From NCBI RefSeq assembly GCF_937920395.1, contig NZ_CALEVF010000149.1:1-5415 (forward strand): 5,415 nucleotides of DNA, written 5' to 3'. The position numbers and the translations under genes are program-made. The notes beneath the pieces were generated by a model. That model was not told the DNA's origin. It did not search any database and saw nothing but the letters and a program-made list of their open reading frames with translations. The DNA comes from an uncultured Clostridium sp. (lineage in GTDB: Bacteria > Bacillota > Clostridia > Clostridiales > Clostridiaceae). How positions within the stretch are numbered: the stretch's first letter is position 1; each line of letters begins with the position of its first letter. Positions 1 through 4,917 of the stretch are shown here, piece by piece.

Positions 1-48
1 ATCTACACTTGATCCACACTCTTTCCCTACACGACGCTCTTCCGATCT
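1..48 (+). other. Illumina P5 / TruSeq Read 1 adapter (contamination)
   Basis: Bases 16-48 are identical to the 33-base Illumina TruSeq Read 1 adapter (it begins ACACTCTTTCCC and ends GCTCTTCCGATCT). Bases 1-8 (ATCTACAC) match the end of the P5 flow-cell sequence, and the 7 bases between them (TTGATCC, 9-15) sit where the i5 sample index lies. This is synthetic library sequence left on a contig end. The biological insert begins at base 49. The adapter sequence is known from memory; the match is seen directly and leaves little doubt. Confidence 0.97.
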
Positions 49-1353
49 ATGACAGAACAACTATTTGTTATATCCCTGGGTATGATAAACACTATGATGG
101 CAGGTCATATAGGAAAAGAAGCAGTATCTGCAATTGGAATGGTAGATTCTATAAATAATATATTTATAGCATTCTTTTCGGCACTTGCAATTGGTGGTAT
201 GGTCGTTGTAGCTCAATTCATTGGTCAAGGAAACATAAAAAAAGCTAATGAAGCTATGAAGCAAGCTCTTTTTTCTGGACTTATAATTACTTTTATTTTA
301 ACTATTATGATGTTTTTATTAAAAGGTCCTATAATCAATGCACTTTTTGGTAATGCTGAGCCTGAAGTAATACGTAATGCTCATACCTATTTAAGTGTTA
401 CATTACTCACTTATCCATTAATAACAATTGATTTAATTGCAAATGGCCTCCTTCGTGGAGCTGGAGACACAAAGACACCAATGAAAATCAGTATCTTTAT
501 GAACATTATAAATGTGAGTTTAACATACACTTTTATAAATATACTTCACCTGGGAATAATGGGTGCTGCACTTGGCATCGCAATTGCTAGGGTTAGTGGA
601 GGCATTCTTATAATAGTAGTGCTTATACGTGGTTCAAAAATTTTAAAACTCACAAATATAAAGAAGTTCAAATTTGATAAGTCATTATTAAAGCTTGTGT
701 TTGGTATTGGTGTTCCTGCTAGTATAGAGTCCTTAGTGTTTAATGGTGGAAAGTTAATAACTCAAGTATTCATAGTAAATATGGGGACTATTGCAATAGC
801 CGCAAACGCTATTGCAGGCTCCGTTGCAACTATGCTTAATGTACCCGGTAATTCATTATGTATTGCTGCAACCGCTCTTGTAGGAAGGTATATGGGAAGA
901 AATGACACTGTTGAGGCTGAAAAATCTCTATCCTATATTACAAAACTTTCAACTATTGCCTTAATTATAATAGCCGCAGTATTTATACCATTTGCACCAA
1001 ATGTAGTCTCACTATTTACAACTAATAAAGAAATAATTCATTTAACAGCTATCGTACTTATAGTAAATTCTGCCTGCATTCCCATATGGTCAATCTCCTT
1101 TGTTCTGCCAGCCGGGCTAAAAGGTGCTGGAGATGTAAAGTATACACTAGTAACCGCAATTATAGGGATGTGGCTTTTTAGAATTACTTTAGGATATTTA
1201 TTAGGGGTTGTATTAAAATTCGGACTCGTTGGCGTGTGGGTAGGCATGATTGTTGATTGGCTAGTTCGTGGCACTCTTTATCTTATTCGATTTAAAAAAG
1301 GAAAATGGAAGAATAAAACTGTGATAAAAATGCAGGCTTCCTCCTCTAATTAA
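49..1353 (+). CDS. MATE-family efflux transporter, 5'-truncated by adapter
   Basis: This is a multidrug and toxic compound extrusion transporter, an inner-membrane antiporter that expels drugs or metabolites in exchange for Na+ or H+; its substrate cannot be told. The 434 visible residues are very hydrophobic, consistent with about 12 membrane helices. The two homologous halves are visible as paired motifs: LRGAGDTKTPM at residues 135-145 and LKGAGDVKYTL at 357-367. The N-terminal part (LGMINTMMAGHIGKEAVSAIGM, residues 10-31) is the family's helix 1 and loop 1. The ATG at 49 is only the first insert codon. It has no ribosome site, because everything before it is adapter, and the frame meets a stop inside the adapter at 10-12. 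Family members carry roughly 20-30 further residues before this point, so it is an internal Met in helix 1. The C-terminus is complete, with a Lys-rich tail and TAA. No clear intrinsic terminator follows. Confidence 0.93.
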   Translation: MTEQLFVISLGMINTMMAGHIGKEAVSAIGMVDSINNIFIAFFSALAIGGMVVVAQFIGQGNIKKANEAMKQALFSGLIITFILTIMMFLLKGPIINALFGNAEPEVIRNAHTYLSVTLLTYPLITIDLIANGLLRGAGDTKTPMKISIFMNIINVSLTYTFINILHLGIMGAALGIAIARVSGGILIIVVLIRGSKILKLTNIKKFKFDKSLLKLVFGIGVPASIESLVFNGGKLITQVFIVNMGTIAIAANAIAGSVATMLNVPGNSLCIAATALVGRYMGRNDTVEAEKSLSYITKLSTIALIIIAAVFIPFAPNVVSLFTTNKEIIHLTAIVLIVNSACIPIWSISFVLPAGLKGAGDVKYTLVTAIIGMWLFRITLGYLLGVVLKFGLVGVWVGMIVDWLVRGTLYLIRFKKGKWKNKTVIKMQASSSN

Positions 1354-1389
1354 TTTTAATGTTTTGTTAATAAATATGACCTATTAACA

Positions 1390-1398
1390 TGGTATACT
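1390..1398 (+). promoter_or_regulatory. Candidate extended -10 promoter for CBS gene
   Basis: TGGTATACT reads as an extended -10 element (TG-n-TATACT; hexamer 1393-1398). No good -35 hexamer lies 16-18 bases upstream; TTGTTA at 1364-1369 is 23 bases away, which is too far. Extended -10 promoters can work with a weak -35. Transcription from about 1405 would give a leader of roughly 100 bases that contains the hairpin and direct repeats before the CBS gene. This is an inference from motif and position only. Confidence 0.45.
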
Positions 1399-1413
1399 GT
1401 TATTATTAAATAA

Positions 1414-1432
1414 ACATCTCTACAAGAGATGT
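1414..1432 (+). other. Perfect 8-bp stem-loop in CBS gene leader
   Basis: ACATCTCT (1414-1421) and AGAGATGT (1425-1432) are exact reverse complements around a 3-base loop, ACA. No T-run follows, so it is not an ordinary intrinsic terminator for the MATE gene upstream. It could be an operator for a dimeric regulator or an RNA hairpin at the 5' end of the leader, where it might also stabilise the mRNA. The sequence does not distinguish these. Confidence 0.55.
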
Positions 1433-1468
1433 ACAGCTGCTATGCAGATAAACAGTTGCTATGCAGAT
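1433..1468 (+). repeat. 17-base tandem direct repeat in CBS gene leader
   Basis: Two copies of ACAG(C/T)TGCTATGCAGAT lie at 1433-1449 and 1452-1468, with a 19-base period and one difference (C1437 versus T1456). Each copy contains a small inverted repeat, CTGC/TTGC-TAT-GCAG. As RNA both could fold as a 4-bp hairpin, because the single change turns a C-G pair into a U-G wobble. Possible roles are paired binding sites for a regulator or a structured leader; a chance local duplication is also possible. I recognise no riboswitch or T-box signature here. Confidence 0.65.
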
Positions 1469-1507
1469 GAATTGACCAAAATAAAGATTTTAAAGGATGG
1501 TTGAACT

Positions 1508-1936
1508 ATGAACATAGCTTTCTTTCTTACACCTAAAAATGAAGTTGTTTATGAAAAACCAAGTTCTACTATGAGACAAGCCTTGGAACGAATGGAGTAC
1601 CATAGATATACTTCTGTACCTTTAGTAAATGAATCTGGTAATTATGTAGGTACTTTAACAGAAGGTGATTTATTATGGAAATTAAAGAACACTCCCAATT
1701 TAAGTTTTAATGATACAAATAAAATTTTAATTGGTGATATTCCAAGACATGTTAAGAATAAATCAGTATTAATCAATGCAGATATAGAGAGCTTAATATC
1801 GCTTGCAAAAGATCAAAATTTTGTTCCTGTTATAGATGATAACGGTGTCTTTATAGGAATAATTAAAAGAAGTGATATAATAACTTATTGTTACAATTTA
1901 TTATACAAAAATGATGAATTTAAGAGTTTGATATAA
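1508..1936 (+). CDS. Small stand-alone CBS-pair domain protein
   Basis: A 142-residue cytoplasmic protein made almost entirely of two CBS domains, about residues 7-60 and 75-131. Such pairs (Bateman modules) bind adenine nucleotides such as AMP, ATP, S-adenosylmethionine or c-di-AMP and work as sensors; stand-alone forms usually have unknown partners. The typical ends of the two domains are visible: YTSVPLVNESGNYVGTLTEGD at 34-54 and FVPVIDDNGVFIGIIKRSD at 105-123. The first has the usual T-x-x-D ribose-contact motif (T51, D54). In the second, the position of the Thr/Ser is K120 (K-R-S-D), so its nucleotide site may be altered. The start is supported by AAAGGA at 1492-1497, 10 bases before the ATG. 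No enzyme or transporter domain is attached. It is probably a single-gene transcript with its own leader, ended by the hairpin at 1952-1991. The exact ligand and role are unknown. Confidence 0.9.
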   Translation: MNIAFFLTPKNEVVYEKPSSTMRQALERMEYHRYTSVPLVNESGNYVGTLTEGDLLWKLKNTPNLSFNDTNKILIGDIPRHVKNKSVLINADIESLISLAKDQNFVPVIDDNGVFIGIIKRSDIITYCYNLLYKNDEFKSLI

Positions 1937-1951
1937 TCCATAATAAAAATT

Positions 1952-1991
1952 AAAACACCTATTTTAGTATAAAAACTAGAATAGGTGTTTT
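1952..1991. terminator. Bidirectional terminator between CBS gene and nagB
   Basis: AAAACACCTATTTTAGT (1952-1968) pairs with ACTAGAATAGGTGTTTT (1975-1991) as a 17-bp stem with one T/G wobble and a 6-base loop. The + strand read ends in TTTTGATTTT, and the - strand read ends in TTTTAATTTTTATT, so it can stop transcription both ways. It lies 15 bases after the CBS stop and 4 bases after the nagB stop, as expected between convergent genes. Confidence 0.9.
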
Positions 1992-1995
1992 GATT

Positions 1996-2721
1996 TTATA
2001 ATAAGCTTGCTGCTTCTTTGTCTATAATAATAGTTACATCATTATGAAGTTGAAGAATAGATGCAGGCACACTAGGATTGATTTTGCCTTTAACTGCTTT
2101 TTCTATAGCTTCAGCTTTATTTAATCCATTGGCTAGTAAAATTATTTTTTTAGAATTCATTATTGTCTTTATACCCATACTTATTGCTTTTACTGGAACA
2201 TCCTCTATTGATTTAAAAAATCTAGAATTAGCTTCTATTGTTTGTTCATCAAGATTTACTAAATGCGTTTGCGCTTCAAAATTTACATTTGGTTCATTAA
2301 ACCCAATATGTCCATTTCCACCTATACCCAGTACTTGCATATCAATTCCACCAAGAGTTTTAATCTTTTTTTCATAAAGCAAACAGAAATCATCTACATC
2401 TTTTGCCATTCCATCAGGCATGTTAATATTTTCTGTACTTATGTTTATACTATTAAATAGATTATTCATCATGTACTTATAATAACTTTGAGAATTTTCA
2501 GGGTTAAGTCCATAATATTCATCCAAGTTAAAAGTTCTAACCTCTTTAAAATCAACTTCTTTTTTGTTATATAATTTAATTAATTCCTTATACATACCAG
2601 ATGGCGTATCTCCTGTTGCGAGCCCTAAAACACTATCAGGTTTTAACGTAACCTGACTTGCAACCATTAAAGCCGCTCTTTTACTCATTTCCTCATAATT
2701 ATCTACAACTATTATTCTCAT
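1996..2721 (-). CDS. nagB: Glucosamine-6-phosphate deaminase
   Basis: This cytoplasmic enzyme converts glucosamine-6-phosphate to fructose-6-phosphate and ammonia, the last step of N-acetylglucosamine catabolism into glycolysis. Family motifs in order (241-residue form): phosphate-binding LGLATGDTPSG at 32-42; NLDEYYGL at 65-72 with the catalytic Asp D67; and GIGGNGHIGFNEP at 132-144 with H138 and E143, matching E. coli H143 and E148. N136 stands where E. coli has D141; Asn here is the usual form in Gram-positive enzymes such as Bacillus subtilis NagB. The start is the ATG at 2721, because AAGGTGG (2737-2731) lies 9 bases upstream and the length then fits the family. An in-frame ATG at 2751 would put this ribosome site inside the gene. 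It is the last gene of the nagR-nagA-nagB operon, 40 bases after nagA, and ends at the shared terminator. Confidence 0.97.
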   Translation of the reverse strand: MRIIVVDNYEEMSKRAALMVASQVTLKPDSVLGLATGDTPSGMYKELIKLYNKKEVDFKEVRTFNLDEYYGLNPENSQSYYKYMMNNLFNSINISTENINMPDGMAKDVDDFCLLYEKKIKTLGGIDMQVLGIGGNGHIGFNEPNVNFEAQTHLVNLDEQTIEANSRFFKSIEDVPVKAISMGIKTIMNSKKIILLANGLNKAEAIEKAVKGKINPSVPASILQLHNDVTIIIDKEAASLL

Positions 2722-2730
2722 ATGTTGGCA

Positions 2731-2737
2731 CCACCTT
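2731..2737 (-). promoter_or_regulatory. Ribosome binding site deciding the nagB start
   Basis: AAGGTGG on the - strand is a near-ideal Shine-Dalgarno sequence 9 bases before the ATG at 2721. It rules against the upstream in-frame ATG at 2751, which has no comparable site and would add ten residues (MSIIIRWCQH) that are unlike NagB N-termini. Confidence 0.9.
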
Positions 2738-2761
2738 ATAATAATACTCAAAATTTCACTT

Positions 2762-3928
2762 TTAAGCTTCGTACACTATTTTTCCTTCGACTATTGTAAA
2801 AGAAACATCTATATCATCATTAAAAATAGCTATATCTGCATCATATCCAAGCTCTAAGCTTCCCTTTTTATCATCCATATTAATTACCTTTGCTGGATTA
2901 AAAGTTGCCATTGCAACAACATCATAAATTTCTAAATTACTGTTTCGTAGCATATTAAGTACAGCCTTATTTAGAGTAAGAACGCTGCCTGCTAGTGTTC
3001 CATCCTCAAGTCTTGCAGCACCATTTTCAACTATTACCTTTTGTCCACCAAGTTCAGACACGCCACTCTTCATGCAACCAGCCCGCATAGAATCTGTTAT
3101 AAGAACCATTCTATCTGCGTGTACAGCATTTATTAGTATATTAAAAATCGCAGGATGTACATGTATTAAATCTGCTATTAACTCACAAGTAATATTACTA
3201 GAAAAAATTGCACCTACAATACCTGGTTTTCTGTGATTAAGTGGCGTCATAGCATTAAACGTATGTGTTGCATGTGATATTCCATCATTAATTGCTTTCA
3301 TAGTTTCCTCAAAACTTGCATCAGAGTGACCTACCGATAATGTAATTTTAGAATTAGCTTTAACTTTCTTTATAAAAGTATGATCTATATCCTTTTCAGG
3401 AGCAAGGGTTATAATTTTAATAATATCTAAATAATCCTTTATAATATCATAATCGGGCTTTATAATATTATCTGCCTTTTGAGCCCCTTTATACTTTTCA
3501 TTTATAAAAGGTCCCTCCATATGAACGCCTAGAATCTTCGCTCCCATATTCTCTATCTTCATAGCATCCCTAACATTATCTAATGCTTTATATATGCAAG
3601 CAATATCCATAGTCATTGTAGTAGGCAAATAACTCGTAACTCCATTTGCTGCTATAGTATTACCTATAATTCCCAAGGCTTCTTGTGTACCGTCCATAGT
3701 ATCATACCCACCACCACCATGAATATGAATATCGATAAACCCAGGAGATACAAATCTACCCTTAGCATCAATAATTTCTATTTCTTCTTCAATCTTTTCT
3801 TTATACTGATGGAAGTTTTCATTATCTATAATATCAACAATTTTTAGATCAAAGACTATTACGCTATCATAAATAATTCTGTCTTTCATAATAAGTTTTC
3901 CATTAATTATAGCTTTAATATTAATCAC
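2762..3928 (-). CDS. nagA: N-acetylglucosamine-6-phosphate deacetylase
   Basis: This cytoplasmic amidohydrolase removes acetate from N-acetylglucosamine-6-phosphate, giving the NagB substrate; it serves both external GlcNAc use and cell-wall recycling. Motifs in order: the metal-binding HxH in PGFIDIHIHGGGG (H68, H70); the metal ligand E138 in GVHMEGPF; H201 in SVGHSDA; H222 in THTFNAMTPL; HVHP at 256-259; and the catalytic Asp D279 in ITDSMRAG. The length (388 residues as given) is normal and the C-terminus is intact. The start is uncertain. The coordinates use the GTG at 3928, the outermost standard start, but that codon lies inside a strong ribosome site, GAGGTGAT (3931-3924). The best-spaced codon is an ATT at 3919, which would give a protein beginning MKAIINGKLI (385 residues). 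The next ATG (residue 14) would cut into the first beta strand. It lies 48 bases after nagR and 40 bases before nagB, co-transcribed with both. Confidence 0.96.
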   Translation of the reverse strand: MINIKAIINGKLIMKDRIIYDSVIVFDLKIVDIIDNENFHQYKEKIEEEIEIIDAKGRFVSPGFIDIHIHGGGGYDTMDGTQEALGIIGNTIAANGVTSYLPTTMTMDIACIYKALDNVRDAMKIENMGAKILGVHMEGPFINEKYKGAQKADNIIKPDYDIIKDYLDIIKIITLAPEKDIDHTFIKKVKANSKITLSVGHSDASFEETMKAINDGISHATHTFNAMTPLNHRKPGIVGAIFSSNITCELIADLIHVHPAIFNILINAVHADRMVLITDSMRAGCMKSGVSELGGQKVIVENGAARLEDGTLAGSVLTLNKAVLNMLRNSNLEIYDVVAMATFNPAKVINMDDKKGSLELGYDADIAIFNDDIDVSFTIVEGKIVYEA

Positions 3929-3931
3929 CTC
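3924..3931 (-). promoter_or_regulatory. Strong nagA ribosome binding site overlapping the GTG
   Basis: GAGGTGAT on the - strand matches eight consecutive bases of the ideal Shine-Dalgarno (AAGGAGGTGATC). The only standard start codon nearby, GTG at 3928-3926, is part of it and so cannot be its own properly spaced start. The ATT at 3919-3917 lies 8 bases after the GAGG core. The ATGATG just upstream is in another frame and stops at once (ATG ATG AGG TGA). Confidence 0.75.
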
Positions 3932-3976
3932 ATCATATATTTTAGTTTTTTTAATTTTAAAATTTTTACTTATTCA

Positions 3977-4708
3977 TTATTTCAATGTTATTTGATATTT
4001 ATACTTATCACTTCTATATATTGCTTTGGTATATTCAATTGGAGTTCCATTTTCTAAATATGTAGTTCTCCTAAATGTTAATGCCAAAGCAGCATTCTCT
4101 TGATTTAAAAGTTTGCTATCATATTCATTAAGCATTATAGGTTCAATTATTTGCTTTGCCTCATATGGATAGTATCCATATTTTTCACGAAATATACTAA
4201 ATAGTGATTTTCCCTCTATCATCTCTCTCGACATTCCATCAAACAAACAATATGGAAGCCATGCTGTTTCAATTGCTACTGGTTGCTGATCACCAAACCT
4301 CAATCTTTTAATTTCAATGATTTTATTTTCGTCAATAGGCATTTTTAATTCAAGCTTGCATTGTTTTGTTGCCTCTAGTATCTCATAAGATAATATTCTA
4401 GTTTTTGATGTTACACCATTGTCCTGCATTTGCTCAGTAAAACCTTTAAGGAGTGATATTTCACGATTGACCTTTGCAATAGAAACGAACGTCCCTTTAC
4501 CTTGCTGCCTATATATAAGTCCCTCATTAACAAGTGACATAATAGCCTTATTAACTGTCATTCTACTAACACCTTGTACTTTGCATAATTCTCTTTCTGT
4601 TGGAATTGAATCTCCAGGCTTTAATACTTCATTTTCAATCATTTCTTGTAATATTTCTTTTATCTGGTAATGAAGTGGTATAGGATTATCTTTCGAAACT
4701 TTTTTCAA
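3977..4708 (-). CDS. nagR: GntR/HutC-family repressor of amino-sugar catabolism
   Basis: A cytoplasmic transcription regulator of the NagR (YvoA)/DasR type. The N-terminal winged helix-turn-helix covers about residues 9-75, with the GntR pattern PIPLHYQIKEIL, PGDSIPTERELC and GVSRMTVNKAIMSLVNEGL, then the wing sequence RQQGKGTFV. A UTRA effector domain covers about 90-235; it includes the typical RLRFGDQQPVAIE (135-147) and FRRTTYLENGTPIEYTKAIYR (212-232). In the family, glucosamine-6-phosphate or N-acetylglucosamine-6-phosphate binds UTRA and releases DNA. The start is taken as the TTG at 4708, 7 bases after AGGAG (4720-4716). This gives 243 residues, the length I recall for B. subtilis NagR. 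The GTG at 4723 lies next to that ribosome site and has none of its own. It is first in the operon, ahead of nagA and nagB, and probably represses itself through the site at 4770-4781. Confidence 0.94.
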   Translation of the reverse strand: MKKVSKDNPIPLHYQIKEILQEMIENEVLKPGDSIPTERELCKVQGVSRMTVNKAIMSLVNEGLIYRQQGKGTFVSIAKVNREISLLKGFTEQMQDNGVTSKTRILSYEILEATKQCKLELKMPIDENKIIEIKRLRFGDQQPVAIETAWLPYCLFDGMSREMIEGKSLFSIFREKYGYYPYEAKQIIEPIMLNEYDSKLLNQENAALALTFRRTTYLENGTPIEYTKAIYRSDKYKYQITLK

Positions 4709-4715
4709 AACTTTA

Positions 4716-4720
4716 CTCCT
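4716..4720 (-). promoter_or_regulatory. Ribosome binding site deciding the nagR TTG start
   Basis: AGGAG on the - strand lies 7 bases before the TTG at 4708-4706, the ideal distance. The upstream in-frame GTG at 4723-4721 directly abuts this site and is preceded by AT-rich sequence without a Shine-Dalgarno, so it is the less likely start. Confidence 0.85.
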
Positions 4721-4769
4721 CACTTATAACTAAATTTACCTACACAACCATAGTTAACATGTTGTTATG

Positions 4770-4781
4770 TTGTATATACCA
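4770..4781 (-). promoter_or_regulatory. Candidate NagR operator at the nagR start site
   Basis: TGGTATATACAA on the - strand is a 12-base near-palindrome in which 10 of 12 positions are symmetric (a perfect copy would be TGGTATATACCA). It has the half-site and spacing of the DasR/NagR operator, TGGTCTAGACCA as I recall it. It begins immediately after the -10 hexamer, so it covers the expected transcription start; a bound repressor would block RNA polymerase. The link to NagR is inferred from family, position and symmetry. Confidence 0.72.
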
Positions 4782-4810
4782 ATTATAATTCAAATCTATT
4801 GTTAATGCAA
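4782..4810 (-). promoter_or_regulatory. nagRAB operon promoter
   Basis: On the - strand, TTGCAT (4810-4805) and a perfect TATAAT (4787-4782) are separated by 17 bases, the optimal sigma-A spacing. The -35 is weak (TTG only), but the A-rich stretch just upstream (about 4826-4812, AAAAGAAAAAG) could act as an UP element. The start would fall near 4776, leaving a leader of about 67 bases before the nagR TTG. Confidence 0.8.
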
Positions 4811-4865
4811 GCTTTTTCTTTTAGCAAAACATATATATTTTAAAATCATTTTTGTCTTCTTCAAT

Positions 4866-4911
4866 AAAAAAATACTCTATAGCGTAGATTTTTGTCTACA
4901 CCATAGAGTAT
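4866..4911 (-). terminator. Intrinsic terminator of the metal ATPase gene
   Basis: On the - strand, a 17-base arm (4911-4895) pairs with another (4888-4872) around a 6-base loop, CAAAAA, and is followed by a T-run (4871-4866). All 17 positions pair in - strand RNA, two as G-U wobbles; on the + strand the same positions would be A/C mismatches, and no T-run follows there. It starts 7 bases after the ATPase stop and shields the nag promoter from read-through. Confidence 0.92.
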
Positions 4912-4917
4912 ATTATT

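Noticed and set aside
61..264. Reverse-strand open frame opposite the MATE gene, and similar frames opposite nagB, nagR and the MATE 3' end
   Set aside because: They have low-complexity or Cys/His/Ser-rich compositions typical of antisense frames, lack ribosome sites, and lie wholly over well-recognised genes.
1414..1432. Stem-loop as terminator of the MATE gene
   Set aside because: No T-run follows the stem, and a plausible promoter lies just upstream of it, so it sits within the next transcript's leader.
1433..1468. Tandem repeats as a possible CRISPR array
   Set aside because: There are only two copies with a 2-base gap, so no spacers exist, and no cas genes are present.
1472..1500. TTGACC at 1472-1477 as a -35 element for the CBS gene
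   Set aside because: No -10-like hexamer lies 16-18 bases downstream; that position is the ribosome site (AAAGGATGG), so transcription would start too close to or after the ATG.
2722..2751. Upstream in-frame ATG at 2751 as the nagB start
   Set aside because: The strong ribosome site AAGGTGG at 2737-2731 would be inside the gene, and the ten extra residues do not resemble NagB N-termini.
3929..3937. ATGATG just before nagA as its start
   Set aside because: It is in a different frame from nagA and meets TGA after three codons; translational coupling by such a short frame is possible but unsupported.
4751..4769. AACATGTT and GTTAAC palindromes in the nagR leader as further operators
   Set aside because: They are short, AT-rich and do not resemble the GntR/HutC operator; they could easily occur by chance.
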